Shown: positions 26,396-35,571, numbered from the stretch's first letter. The stretch is 64,000 nt of DNA from Chloroflexota bacterium (GCA_023480885.1 JAMCWX010000046.1:1-64000), one strand, 5' to 3'. Notes: generated from the letters alone by a model not told the origin. Made by a program: numbers and translations.

Positions 26396-27190
26396 ATGGA
26401 TTGGGGAATGTCCAATCGCTTAGCTCAACTGATCCAACCTGATGGCCACTGTTTTTTCATGCCGATCGACCACGGGTATTTTCAGGGACCGACTCACAAT
26501 CTGGAGAGGCCGGGCGACACCGTGAACCAGCTTTTGCCTTACTTTGACGCTCTTTTTGTGACGAGAGGCGTGCTGCGCTCGTCCATCGATCCTGCCATAA
26601 CGAAGCCCATTATTCTCAGGGTTTCAGGTGGCACAAGCGTCATCGGCAAAGACCTGGCGAACGAGGGAATCACTACTTCTGTCGAAGAAGCCATTCGTCT
26701 CAACGTTGCCGCCGTGGGGCTTTCGATCTTCGTCGGCACCGAGTACGAGCGGGAATCGCTCTTGAATGTGGCGAACCTCGTGAACGAATGCGAGAAGTAC
26801 GGCATCCCCGTTATGGCCGTCACCGCCGTGGGCAAGGAATTGGAGAAGCGCGAGGCGCGCTATCTTGCCCTTTGCTGCCGCATCGCCGCCGAGCTCGGTG
26901 CTCGCGTGGTAAAGACGTACTGGTGTGAGAACTTCGACAAGGTCACGAATGGGTGTCCGGTTCCTGTGGTAATGGCCGGTGGTCCTAAGTGCGAAACCGA
27001 GCTCGAGGTGTTCGAGTTTGTCCACGACGGTATGCAAAAAGGTGCGATAGGTGTGAACCTGGGCCGGAACGTGTGGCAGAACGAGCACCCGGTTGCCGTG
27101 GCCAGGGCTTTGCAGGCCGTGATCCACGAAAACGCTACTCCAAGGGAAGCTTTCGATGTGTTTAAGAGTTTCAAGGATGCCGGCGAATAG
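26396..27190 (+). CDS. DeoC/LsrF-type class I aldolase (3-hydroxy-5-phosphonooxypentane-2,4-dione thiolase-like)
   Basis: The 264-residue TIM-barrel protein matches the class I FbaB/LsrF family. It has MPIDHGYFQGP near 22, LRVSGGTSVIG, and a Schiff-base lysine in GARVVKTYWCENF near 182. PVVMAGGPKCETELEVF and GAIGVNLGRNVWQ form the phosphate-binding end. Family enzymes cleave fructose-1,6-bisphosphate, act on autoinducer-2 breakdown products, or make aromatic precursors in archaea. No lsr genes are nearby, so the substrate is open. ATG 26396 has AGGAGGTGA ending 5 bases upstream. It sits just downstream of the two insertion sequences and 79 bases before an alcohol dehydrogenase, which may act on its product. 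Confidence 0.82.
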   Translation: MDWGMSNRLAQLIQPDGHCFFMPIDHGYFQGPTHNLERPGDTVNQLLPYFDALFVTRGVLRSSIDPAITKPIILRVSGGTSVIGKDLANEGITTSVEEAIRLNVAAVGLSIFVGTEYERESLLNVANLVNECEKYGIPVMAVTAVGKELEKREARYLALCCRIAAELGARVVKTYWCENFDKVTNGCPVPVVMAGGPKCETELEVFEFVHDGMQKGAIGVNLGRNVWQNEHPVAVARALQAVIHENATPREAFDVFKSFKDAGE

Positions 27191-27269
27191 CCTCGTGCGG
27201 GCGCGATGAATCGCGCCCCTGATGCCCTGAATGTTGGCAGGCAAAGCTATTGATTGGCGGGGGGATATC

Positions 27270-28295
27270 GTGCGCGTAGCGATGTACTACAATAACCGGG
27301 ACGTGCGGCTGGAGGAGATGCCGACGCCGCGAATTGGGCCCGGCGAGCTACTGGTGAAGGTCGTGGCCAGCGGCATCTGCGGCAGCGATGTGATGGAATG
27401 GTATCGCATCAAGAGCGCTCCCCGCGTCCTGGGCCACGAGATATCGGGCGAGATAGTGGACGTCGGCGAAGGCGTGCACCGCTACAAAGTCGGCGACAGA
27501 GTATTCGCCTCGCACCACGTCCCGTGCAACACTTGCCGCTACTGTTTGAACGGCTACCACACGGTCTGCGACACCCTGCACAACACGAATTACGATCCCG
27601 GCGGCTTTGCTGAGTATTTGCGGGTGCCAGGGATAAACGTGGATCGTGGCGTGTTCGCGCTGCCTGATGAAGTGTCGTTCGAAGATGGTGTGTTTATCGA
27701 ACCCCTGGCGTGCGTGGTGCGTGGGCAAAGGCTTGCGCGCTTTCAGCCAGGACAGAGCGTCCTCGTGCTCGGCAGCGGCATCTCCGGTTTGCTGAACGTG
27801 GCCCTGGCTCGATCTTCAGGAGCGGGGCAGATCGTGGCTACAGATGTCAACGAATACCGTCTGAACGCAGCGCGTCGCTTCGGGGCTGATGCCGTGATCC
27901 ACGCCGAGGAAGACGTGCCAACTCTGTTGCGACAGGCCAACGGCGGCAGGCTGGCCGATCTCGTGATCGTTTGCACCGGGGCATTTCCTGCCTTTGTGCA
28001 GGCTTTGCAGTCGGTTGACCGTGGAGGAACTGTGCTCTTCTTCGCGCCTGCACAGCCGGGCGTCGACATCCCTGTTGCTGTCAATGATTTCTGGCGCAAC
28101 GGAATCACGATGCTGCCCACATATGGGGCCAGTCCTCTAGACATTGAGGTGGCAATAGAACTTATCCGGGCCCGAAGATTACCGGTTGCCGAGATGATCA
28201 CTCATCGGTTGAGCCTGGCGGAGACAGGTCTTGGCTTCCAACTGGTCGTCGATGCCAGGGAGTCCATTAAGGTTATCGTCGAGCCACACAGGTGA
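27270..28295 (+). CDS. zinc-dependent medium-chain alcohol/polyol dehydrogenase
   Basis: The 341-residue MDR protein has the catalytic zinc site ICGSDVMEWY with GHEISGEIVDVGEGV, and the structural zinc cysteines in CNTCRYCLNGYHTVC. EPLACVVRG and the NAD-binding GSGISGLLNVALARSSGA follow. It resembles threonine and sorbitol dehydrogenases and should oxidise a secondary alcohol with NAD(P). GTG 27270 is chosen because GGGGGA lies 6 bases upstream and the family starts with VRVAMYYNN; an upstream TTG at 27231 is less likely. It follows the aldolase gene in the same direction, suggesting a shared catabolic function on a sugar-derived compound. Confidence 0.88.
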   Translation: MRVAMYYNNRDVRLEEMPTPRIGPGELLVKVVASGICGSDVMEWYRIKSAPRVLGHEISGEIVDVGEGVHRYKVGDRVFASHHVPCNTCRYCLNGYHTVCDTLHNTNYDPGGFAEYLRVPGINVDRGVFALPDEVSFEDGVFIEPLACVVRGQRLARFQPGQSVLVLGSGISGLLNVALARSSGAGQIVATDVNEYRLNAARRFGADAVIHAEEDVPTLLRQANGGRLADLVIVCTGAFPAFVQALQSVDRGGTVLFFAPAQPGVDIPVAVNDFWRNGITMLPTYGASPLDIEVAIELIRARRLPVAEMITHRLSLAETGLGFQLVVDARESIKVIVEPHR

Positions 28296-28328
28296 TCTGG
28301 CCACTTCCGAACAACATTCCCTGGTCGA

Positions 28329-28925
28329 CTAGGAAGGAACTGGCATCAGCATCTGGTTGAGCGTTGCCACGCTCGCGCCGGCTGCCACCATTTCCTGAAT
28401 GGCGCGCTCCGAGTCGTGCGGCTGCAAGTTTACTCCCAGAGAAATGTCTATCAGGGCGGTGACTCGGAAATCCGCCTTCAGCGCGTCGAGAACGGTCCAT
28501 TTCACGCAGTAATCAGTCGCCAGGCCACCGACGAAGATGTGTTGTATGCCACGTGACCTTAAAGATGTTGCCAGGTCTGTGCCGCCATCGTCGAAGGCGT
28601 GGAAACCAGAGTAGCTGTCCTCATTTGGATCCATCCCTTTTGAAACGATTATCGCGTCGTCGGGAAGGCTGAGATCGGGATGGAACTCGGCGCCGGCTGT
28701 CTGCTGAACACAATGAGGCGGCCACACCCCACCGTGTTCCGCGAAATGTTTCGTCACTGACGGATGCCAATCCCTGGTCGCGTAGATCGGCAAGCCCGCG
28801 GCCTTGAATCGTCGAATGTACTCGTTGAGTGTCGAGATTATTCTGTCTGCCTCTGGGACTGAAAGTGTTCCCCCTGGGCAGAAATCGTTCTGCACGTCGA
28901 CGATAACCAGGGCTCTTGTCTCCAT
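28329..28925 (-). CDS. pncA: nicotinamidase (isochorismatase family)
   Basis: The 198-residue protein keeps the nicotinamidase triad: Asp10 (VDVQNDFCPGGTL), Lys96 (VSKGMDPNEDSYSGF) and Cys140 (GLATDYCV). The metal site is formed by Asp52 and His54 (RDWHP) and His71 (WPPHC). It converts nicotinamide to nicotinate for NAD salvage. This fits with the CinA-type NMN deamidase at the left edge. It is convergent with the dehydrogenase and divergent from mutL. The start is ATG 28925. Confidence 0.93.
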   Translation of the reverse strand: METRALVIVDVQNDFCPGGTLSVPEADRIISTLNEYIRRFKAAGLPIYATRDWHPSVTKHFAEHGGVWPPHCVQQTAGAEFHPDLSLPDDAIIVSKGMDPNEDSYSGFHAFDDGGTDLATSLRSRGIQHIFVGGLATDYCVKWTVLDALKADFRVTALIDISLGVNLQPHDSERAIQEMVAAGASVATLNQMLMPVPS

Positions 28926-29072
28926 CTAATGCTCAATCCTCTGTGATCCCATTCGAAGGTTAAGCTGATGATAACATCACAGCGTGGCATATTTCAAGGT
29001 TTTCCGGAGATTGGACGCTTTCATCGAAGTTATAGTAAAATCAAAGCACTAACGAAGCACTGGCTGGTGAAA

Positions 29073-30815
29073 ATGCGCTACCCGAAACCGATCAAGATCC
29101 TCGAACCTGTTGTGGCTAATAAGATTGCCGCGGGGGAGGTTGTCGAGCGGCCTGCTTCAGTGGTTAAGGAACTGGTCGAGAATGCCATCGACGCGGCGTC
29201 GACGGACATCCGCATAGAGGTGCGTGGCGGCGGACTTCAACTGATTCGCGTTGTCGATAACGGTTGGGGCATGTCCGCTGAGGAAGCTGAGTTGTGCTTT
29301 CAGCGACACGCGACGAGCAAGATAGAGTCAGACGACGACCTTATACGCATCGAAACTCTCGGCTTTCGCGGCGAGGCGCTGCCGAGCATCGCCGCTGTGG
29401 CCAGAGTTACGCTCGTGACTAGACGCCCCGACGACGCGGCAGGAATGTTTGTAGTGGCAGAAGGTGGCAGGATTGTTGAAAAGGGCAAGCGAGGGAGCCC
29501 AGAAGGAACGACTGTAAGCGTGCAGAATCTGTTCTGGAACATACCAGCCAGGCTGAAGTACATGAGGGCGGCCAGCACCGAATTCGGGCATATCAGCCAT
29601 CTGGTTTCTCAGTTCGCCCTGGCATACCCCGAAATACGCCTCACTCTGGTCAACGAAGGCCGGCTCAGTTTTCAGTCTGTTGGAGATGGCGATCTCTTTT
29701 CAGCGCTCGTGAAGGTGTACGGAGTGACGACTGCCGAGGCTATGCTGCCGGTCGGATCAGACGATGAATCGGCTTCTAGTGTGAGAATCAGTGGATTCAT
29801 CGGGCGACCGAGCGTTTCTCGATCTAACAGGAACTATCTGTCCTTCTTTGTCAATCGACGCTGGATACAAAGCAGAACGCTCACTTTTGCCGTCGAGGAG
29901 GCTTATCACCCTCTTCTCACTGGGGACAGACATCCCGTGGTGGTGATGGAGATAGAGGTGCTGCCGGGGGAGGTCGACGTCAACGTGCATCCCGCGAAGA
30001 GCGAGGTGCGATTTCTGCGGGATCGTGAGGTCTTCGCGCTGGTGCAAAAGGCCGTGCGGCGAGCCTTGACAGAGAATGTTTCGATGAGCGTGCTCGTCAG
30101 CAATGCCAGCCTTTCCGTGCCCTCTGTCCAACATCGCCTCGAGGTCGTGGACGAGAAATACTCTATGCCCGCGCTTCCTGAACGGGAAGCGCAAAGCGCG
30201 CGCGGCGAAGGCCTGGAAGTGCAACCATTGCCGCCTGCCGACCGCCAGGTGCCGATACTTCGTGTCATTGGACAAATGGCTAACACTTTCATCATTGCCG
30301 AGGGGCAGAGCGGCATGTATCTTGTCGATCAACATCGTGCCCACGAGCGAGTGCTCTTCGAGCGCTTGCAGCGCGTGCGGAGCGGAACGCGCGAAGATTC
30401 CCAGTTGCTCCTGGAGCCCGTCACGGTAGAGATAGCGCCCCAGCAAGCTGAGTTGCTGGCGACGCGCATTGAAGTCCTGTCGCAACTCGGCTTTGCTATC
30501 GAGCCGTTTGGTGAGCGTACGTACCTGGTTCGGGCCGTGCCCGCGGTGTTGGGCCAGGCAAACGTTGCCGACGCTATCACAGAGATCCTCGAACAGGCCG
30601 TCGACGAGCGCGGCAATGGCGACTGGCGTGAACGGCTGATGGCGACCCTGGCCTGCAAGGGCGCGATCAAGGCCGGCCAGGCGCTTACTTCAATCGAGAT
30701 GCGCGAGCTGCTGCTTCAACTGGAAGCTACGACCATCCCACCTACTTGTCCGCACGGTTCTCCCACGATGGTGCACCTCAGCCAGGCACAGTTAGAGAAG
30801 CAATTCGGGAGATGA
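29073..30815 (+). CDS. mutL: DNA mismatch repair protein MutL
   Basis: The 580-residue MutL has a GHKL ATPase N terminus: IAAGEVVERPASVVKELVENAIDA, VDNGWGM and GFRGEALPSIAAV. The C-terminal endonuclease region has VDQHRAHERVLFE, ACKGAIKAGQ and CPHGSPT. In the DQHA(x)2E(x)4E motif the Ala is replaced by Arg, while the acidic and His residues are kept. This is the nicking type of MutL found in bacteria without MutH. ATG 29073 is used because homology begins there; the upstream frame to 28968 has none. A TATAGT lies near 29030. It is convergent with the cellulase gene. Confidence 0.95.
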   Translation: MRYPKPIKILEPVVANKIAAGEVVERPASVVKELVENAIDAASTDIRIEVRGGGLQLIRVVDNGWGMSAEEAELCFQRHATSKIESDDDLIRIETLGFRGEALPSIAAVARVTLVTRRPDDAAGMFVVAEGGRIVEKGKRGSPEGTTVSVQNLFWNIPARLKYMRAASTEFGHISHLVSQFALAYPEIRLTLVNEGRLSFQSVGDGDLFSALVKVYGVTTAEAMLPVGSDDESASSVRISGFIGRPSVSRSNRNYLSFFVNRRWIQSRTLTFAVEEAYHPLLTGDRHPVVVMEIEVLPGEVDVNVHPAKSEVRFLRDREVFALVQKAVRRALTENVSMSVLVSNASLSVPSVQHRLEVVDEKYSMPALPEREAQSARGEGLEVQPLPPADRQVPILRVIGQMANTFIIAEGQSGMYLVDQHRAHERVLFERLQRVRSGTREDSQLLLEPVTVEIAPQQAELLATRIEVLSQLGFAIEPFGERTYLVRAVPAVLGQANVADAITEILEQAVDERGNGDWRERLMATLACKGAIKAGQALTSIEMRELLLQLEATTIPPTCPHGSPTMVHLSQAQLEKQFGR

Positions 30816-30845
30816 ATTATCCTCAGTAGTATCAGGCTCAGGCTC

Positions 30846-32549
30846 TTAAGGCTGCGTGCCCCAGACCAGATTGCCGTCAAGATAGAGCGCAATCCTATCC
30901 CATTCTTGAAAATCCTCGAAAGATCCGTAGCTGTAGTCATTGGACTGATCGTAATTGCTCCAGTCTGATTTGTGCACGCGCATCATGATCTCGCCTGACG
31001 AGCCATACGGCTGGAGCATTCCAGCCTTATCGTCAAACGTGATGCTCAAGTAATTGTCCTGCCCGCCCACGTTAACTGGCACGAATTTTCCCTTGACGCG
31101 CGACTCTCCCATCGGGGCAAAGTCCACGTTAAGCTCCTGCGACCGACCACGAAGCTGTCCAGCGCTAAACCAGTATCGTATTTCAAGGCGGGAGTAGGCA
31201 ATTGGGGTAGCGCCTTCGTTGATAATCTGAAGATGAATACCTATGTTGTTGGCTGTGTATTCCTGTCTTGAGGGATGATAGGTGAGCTTGATTGCGTTCG
31301 AGGGGTGGGTAGGAACGTTCGCGCTGCCGATGGGTGGAGCCAGATATCTCCTATATAAATCCTGTTTCTCTTCAACAACAGTTAGCCAATCGTCGCTCAG
31401 CAGGCCGCCAGTATCAGAGGAGTTGGGGTTTAGGGTCCAGTTGATGAATCCAATGCGGTTTTGATGAAGATAGTTTAGCAGGGCCTGCTGCCACTGGCCC
31501 TCGGCATCGCTACCTACTGAACGGCCGCCGAACTCTCCCAGGACGATTGGTGCAAATCTGTTCTTGTGGATGTATCCCCAGTACTTGTCCCAAACCTTGG
31601 GAAGGTTGCTTGGAAAAGTTGGATCGAAGAACCAGCCCTGCGGAAATACTTCTGGCCCATAATCGTGAGGGGAGTAGACGACTCTGTTAGGGATATTGAG
31701 TTTGACAGGGTGTTTGGCCACGCCCTGGAGGTTGCCACCCCACCAGTAGTAATCGCTGCCGAAGTGGTCAATGCCTTGAACGAAAATCAGTAGATAAGGG
31801 TTTGTTTCGAGAATAGCGTCCCCAGCTCTTTGCGCGGCGAGGCTCCAGTCAGTGGCTATATCGCCAGTGCCCCATGTTGCTTCGTCTTTGGGTTCGTTGT
31901 GGAGATCCACACCGATTACTGTGTCGTCGCCAAGGTAGCGCAGCGCCAGCATTTTCCAATCCTCGATCCATCGTTCTTCGCTGACGTCCTCGGTATACCA
32001 GAGGGAGGACTGCGCCTGTGAATTGGGGCGGTGGCGATCGAGAATAATCTTGAGGTGGCGCTGGCGAGCGGCGGCGATGATCTTGTCCATCACCTCAATG
32101 CTGGTAAGCCCTTGAAGGTCCGGATTGGCCTGATAGTTTATCCCCTGGGGCTTGCGGCCAGGGTCCAGCGCCTCGTTTGAATAGGGTAGACGTATGGAAT
32201 TGTAGCCTAGCTGGGCTATCTGATCGAGAACGGCCTTGTAGTTTCTAGACCAGAGACCGTGGGGAACGTAAGTGCCGGTCTCCATTCCGAACCAGTTTAT
32301 GCCCGTCAGCCTGGCCTCGTGTCCAAGGGAATCGTAGATGCGGTTGCCGCAAGTATGCAGATAGTTGGGCCTTCCTCCATAGGAATCGGCAGGAGGTGGG
32401 GGTAGTTTTGCCGGATCGCTGACGCATGGTGGCGGGAAGAGAACCTGCCTTACCAGGGATGCCAGGCCAATGACGAAAAGCGCACTTGCGATGAAGCCTG
32501 CAACTAATATGAGCCTTATTGTGCCTTCGGAAAGATCTCGAAACCGCAT
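30846..32549 (-). CDS. secreted GH5 cellulase with C-terminal CBM3
   Basis: The 567-residue protein begins with a membrane anchor or signal segment (about 12-33). A GH5 domain follows (INWFGMETGTYVPHGLW, NSIRLPYS), with the acid/base Glu in GVDLHNEPKDE and the nucleophile Glu in PIVLGEFGGRS. A short linker leads to a family 3 cellulose-binding module (KSDWSNYDQSNDYSYGSFEDFQEWDRIALYLDGNLVWG). It should hydrolyse beta-1,4-glucan outside the cell while bound to cellulose. ATG 32549 is the best start: the signal segment follows it, and a sigma-54 motif at 32564-32579 would start transcription about 4 bases upstream. Longer frames to 32648 cross that motif. It is divergent from a GH15 glucosidase. 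Confidence 0.9.
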   Translation of the reverse strand: MRFRDLSEGTIRLILVAGFIASALFVIGLASLVRQVLFPPPCVSDPAKLPPPPADSYGGRPNYLHTCGNRIYDSLGHEARLTGINWFGMETGTYVPHGLWSRNYKAVLDQIAQLGYNSIRLPYSNEALDPGRKPQGINYQANPDLQGLTSIEVMDKIIAAARQRHLKIILDRHRPNSQAQSSLWYTEDVSEERWIEDWKMLALRYLGDDTVIGVDLHNEPKDEATWGTGDIATDWSLAAQRAGDAILETNPYLLIFVQGIDHFGSDYYWWGGNLQGVAKHPVKLNIPNRVVYSPHDYGPEVFPQGWFFDPTFPSNLPKVWDKYWGYIHKNRFAPIVLGEFGGRSVGSDAEGQWQQALLNYLHQNRIGFINWTLNPNSSDTGGLLSDDWLTVVEEKQDLYRRYLAPPIGSANVPTHPSNAIKLTYHPSRQEYTANNIGIHLQIINEGATPIAYSRLEIRYWFSAGQLRGRSQELNVDFAPMGESRVKGKFVPVNVGGQDNYLSITFDDKAGMLQPYGSSGEIMMRVHKSDWSNYDQSNDYSYGSFEDFQEWDRIALYLDGNLVWGTQP

Positions 32550-32563
32550 CTCGTCGTTGACGG

Positions 32564-32579
32564 TGCAATAGCTGTGCCA
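32564..32579 (-). promoter_or_regulatory. sigma-54-type -24/-12 promoter motif for the GH5 cellulase
   Basis: The minus strand reads TGGCACAGCTATTGCA, a full match with GG (32577-32578) and GC (32565-32566) 10 bases apart. Start would be near 32553, almost at the ATG. Confidence 0.68.
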
Positions 32580-32600
32580 GAAACTGACGTCCACATCGAA

Positions 32601-32616
32601 TGGCACGGTACTTGCA
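32601..32616 (+). promoter_or_regulatory. sigma-54-type -24/-12 promoter motif for the GH15 glucosidase
   Basis: TGGCACGGTACTTGCA matches TGGCACG-N4-TTGCA, with GG at 32602-32603 and GC at 32614-32615. Start would be near 32627, about 75 bases before the gene. Confidence 0.75.
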
Positions 32617-32700
32617 TCTCTTCTCAGTCGTTGCAGGCAGAATAGCAAGAGAAAGCATAAGTCGTTAAGCTAAGGAACAACGACAAAGGAGGGCAGGGAA

Positions 32701-34557
32701 ATGGCGCGGCGTGGGGGTCAACGAAAGCGCGAAATCCTGGCCATAGGTGAGCCTCCCGAGGCTTTACAGCCTGGTCAGTTGATTGCCGGATATAAGCCAA
32801 TAAGCGACTACGGAATCATTGGCAACTCTTGCACGGGAGCGCTGGTAGCTCGTGATGGCTCGATCGATTGGTGTTGCCTTCCCCTATTCGACTCTCCGTC
32901 AACGTTCGCCGCAATTCTGGATACTCGAAAAGGGGGGCATTTTGCCATCTCGCCTGCCGTCCCTTATCGTTCCAGCCAGAGATACATCTTCGACACTAAT
33001 ATACTCGTCACCACTTTCGAGACTCTGGACGGCTCGGGTGAGGTCGAGGTAGTGGACTTCATGCCTATGCCTAGTCACGACATCGACGAGGCGCACTCGG
33101 AGATTCACCGTCTAATGTGCGGAGTGCGTGGAGAAATGGACATCAACGTGGTTTTTCGCCCACGATTCGACTATGGCAACCTCGTGCCAATGCTCACGCA
33201 CCACAGGCATGGCGTAGTAGCCAGCAACGAGGAATTCGCGCTGTCTCTTTCGACACCACTTCTTAAGTTCGATTTGCACGACAAGACGGCGGTGGCGACA
33301 GTCAGAATCAACACCGACGCTGTATTTCCTATTGTAATGATCTACGGAGAGCAGGAGCCCAAAGGTATCACCGACTATCATTCGTTGGATAGGTTGGCCG
33401 AGACGGAACAGTACTGGCGCACCTGGGTGGAGGCCTGTCATTACGAGGGAGGATGGCGAGATCACGTTATACGCTGTGGCTTGGCAATGAAGGTGCTCAC
33501 ATACGACAAGCTAGGGATGATGATAGGCGCACTGACGACATCGCTACCGGAGAGGATTGGGGGCAGCGAGAATTACGATTATCGCTACATCTGGATTCGG
33601 CACGCTTCCACGATCCTGGAGGCCGTTTTCAATCTCGGAAATCCCCTGGATGAGGCCACCCGCTTTATGGTGGCTCTGGCGAAGTTAGCTGGAAAAGCTC
33701 CGGGGAAGCTAAGGGCGATGTATGAGATCGGCGGCAAGGAAGGAATTGAGGAAAGGGAGTTGCCACATCTCGAGGGCTACAAAGGCTCTCGGCCGGTGCG
33801 AACAGGGAACGTTGCGGCAAAGCAACGACCTCTGGATGTTGTTGGCGAGGTATTGCACTGCGGTCGCATTTACTGGCAGCGGACAGGGAAGCTGCCACCT
33901 GGCGTCTGGCCATCGTTGCGGCTACTGGCGGATTTCATCGTTCGTCACTGGCGCGACAGCGACTACGGTATCTGGGAAGAAAGGCAGGTGCCGAGACAGT
34001 ATACTTATTCCAAGGCGATGTGTGCGGCGGGTCTGGACGCTGCGATTGTGTTGGCTGAGAATCTGAAGAAACCCGGTGACGTTAGGGCGTGGAAGAAGGA
34101 ACGAGAACTAATCTGCTCCGAAGTTATAGAAAAGGGATGGAACTACCGACTCCAGCGTTTCGTGAAACACTTCGGGAGCGACGAGCTGGACCCCAGCGCA
34201 CTTCTTTTCCCAATGTATGGTTTTGTAGCTGCGGATGATCCGAAGATGATCTCGACAGTCGACCAGATCACGAGGCATCTGAGCCTTAACGGCCTGGTAT
34301 ACAGGTGCAAAGAGGACGGAATCCCCATCGGAGAAGGCGAGGGAGCGCACCTCCTGTGCTCCTTCTGGCTTGCGGAGTATCTTATTCGAGCGGGTAGGAT
34401 TCGAGATGCAGAGCAAGTATTTGAGAGATTGCTAGACCTGGGAAACTATCTTAGCCTCTACTCCGAAGAGGTCGACGCAAAAACGCGGGAGTTCCTGGGG
34501 AACTTCCCGCACGTCTTAGTTCACGCCGCCTTAATCAATTTGGCTGCCAAGCTATAG
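32701..34557 (+). CDS. GH15 family glucosidase (glucoamylase or trehalase type)
   Basis: The 618-residue cytoplasmic-looking protein has the GH15 layout. An N-terminal beta domain (YKPISDYGIIGNSCTGALVARDGSIDWCCLP) precedes an (alpha/alpha)6 barrel. The barrel has the general acid in LDVVGEVLHCGR near 384 and the base in IPIGEGEGAHLLCSFWLAEY near 545. GH15 enzymes release glucose from maltooligosaccharides or cleave trehalose. otsB in this window makes trehalose metabolism a possibility. In the substrate-binding motif normally WLRDAS, this protein has WIRHAS (codon CAC at 33601), losing the conserved Asp. ATG 32701 has AAGGAGG about 9 bases upstream. Its sigma-54 motif faces that of the cellulase. 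Confidence 0.88.
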   Translation: MARRGGQRKREILAIGEPPEALQPGQLIAGYKPISDYGIIGNSCTGALVARDGSIDWCCLPLFDSPSTFAAILDTRKGGHFAISPAVPYRSSQRYIFDTNILVTTFETLDGSGEVEVVDFMPMPSHDIDEAHSEIHRLMCGVRGEMDINVVFRPRFDYGNLVPMLTHHRHGVVASNEEFALSLSTPLLKFDLHDKTAVATVRINTDAVFPIVMIYGEQEPKGITDYHSLDRLAETEQYWRTWVEACHYEGGWRDHVIRCGLAMKVLTYDKLGMMIGALTTSLPERIGGSENYDYRYIWIRHASTILEAVFNLGNPLDEATRFMVALAKLAGKAPGKLRAMYEIGGKEGIEERELPHLEGYKGSRPVRTGNVAAKQRPLDVVGEVLHCGRIYWQRTGKLPPGVWPSLRLLADFIVRHWRDSDYGIWEERQVPRQYTYSKAMCAAGLDAAIVLAENLKKPGDVRAWKKERELICSEVIEKGWNYRLQRFVKHFGSDELDPSALLFPMYGFVAADDPKMISTVDQITRHLSLNGLVYRCKEDGIPIGEGEGAHLLCSFWLAEYLIRAGRIRDAEQVFERLLDLGNYLSLYSEEVDAKTREFLGNFPHVLVHAALINLAAKL

Positions 34558-34560
34558 AAT

Positions 34561-34651
34561 AGGGAATAAGGAAAAGGGAACAGGGAATAGGGATCAGGGA
34601 TTATCGCGTATCACTCATTCCCTGTCCCCTGTCCCCTATTCCCTGCTCCCT
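34561..34651. repeat. inverted purine/pyrimidine repeat between convergent genes, possible two-way terminator
   Basis: Tandem AGGGAATAGGG-like units (34561-34600) are mirrored as complementary CCCTATTCCC-like units (34618-34651) around a 17-base loop. The array fills the gap between the GH15 and acsE stop codons. Confidence 0.6.
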
Positions 34652-34653
34652 GT

Positions 34654-35571
34654 TTATACTTTCAAGTAGGAGTGCGCGTAGATAATCTGGTTGTTCAGTA
34701 TCTGCACGGTCTTGTATATCGCAACCTGCTCGGGATCGCTCATGTCGACGATGGATGGGTCAAAGTCCTCCATGTTCGCCACGCTGTCGTAGAGCGATAC
34801 AAGGATGCGGTTTCGTGGGGAGCTAGCGTCTCTGGCCTCGACTATCTTGGCCCACTCGATGAGCTCGTAATCCAGCGGATCGACGATTGCGGAATCAAGG
34901 CCAGCGCCGAGACACATAACCATAAACACTCTGTTGATCAAGCCACGATTCTCGTTCGGCGCGCCGTTGGAAACGTTGCTGAGGCCGACGATGGTCTTTG
35001 GCGCGGGTTCGACGAGCTGTTTGAAGACGCGGATAGCCTCGATAGTCTCCTTCACGCCAGGCTGATCTGCCGAAACTGGCAGAACCAGCGGATCGAGGTA
35101 GAGCTTATCAGAGCTAATGCCATATTCCATCGCGGCGTTGATCAGATCGAGAGCTACAGCGGCTCGCCCATCTGCCGTGCCAGGAATGCCTTGCTCAGTC
35201 ATAGTCAAGGCGATTAGCTCGGCGTTGAACTTGGCGGCCAGCGGCATCATATTCGTTAGGCGTACCTGTTCAGCCGATGCTGAGTTCACCATTGCCGGCC
35301 GAACGCATGCCTTGAGTCCAGCTTCCATAGCAGCGGCATTTGTGGTATCCAGCGATAGAGGCAGGTCGGTAACTTGTTGGACTGCGTCGACGATCCATCC
35401 CATAACTTCGACGCCGCTCTTCTTCGACGGACCGATGTTCAGATCCAGATAATGAGATCCAGCCTCTACCTGCCGCAGCGCCATCTCCTGAATAGCCTTT
35501 GTGTCACGGGCTTCGATGGCCGCCTTCACCTTCGGAGATATGATGTGAATGCGCTCTCCAACAACAATCAT
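34654..35571 (-). CDS. acsE: methyltetrahydrofolate:corrinoid iron-sulfur protein methyltransferase
   Basis: The 305-residue pterin-binding TIM barrel begins MIVVGERIHIISPKV. It has EAGSHYLDLNIGPSKKSG, LPLSLDTTNAAAMEAGL and VGLSNVSNGAPNENRGLINRVF, the conserved folate-binding features of AcsE. It moves the methyl group from CH3-tetrahydrofolate to the cobalt of the AcsC/AcsD corrinoid protein in the Wood-Ljungdahl pathway. It is the last gene of the acs operon, 60 bases after cooC, and ends at an inverted repeat. MetH-like use is unlikely given length and context. Confidence 0.93.
   Translation of the reverse strand: MIVVGERIHIISPKVKAAIEARDTKAIQEMALRQVEAGSHYLDLNIGPSKKSGVEVMGWIVDAVQQVTDLPLSLDTTNAAAMEAGLKACVRPAMVNSASAEQVRLTNMMPLAAKFNAELIALTMTEQGIPGTADGRAAVALDLINAAMEYGISSDKLYLDPLVLPVSADQPGVKETIEAIRVFKQLVEPAPKTIVGLSNVSNGAPNENRGLINRVFMVMCLGAGLDSAIVDPLDYELIEWAKIVEARDASSPRNRILVSLYDSVANMEDFDPSIVDMSDPEQVAIYKTVQILNNQIIYAHSYLKV

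Noticed and set aside
29757-30485. 242-residue frame opposite mutL
   Set aside because: It is the shadow of the conserved MutL frame and has no recognisable domain or ribosome-binding site.
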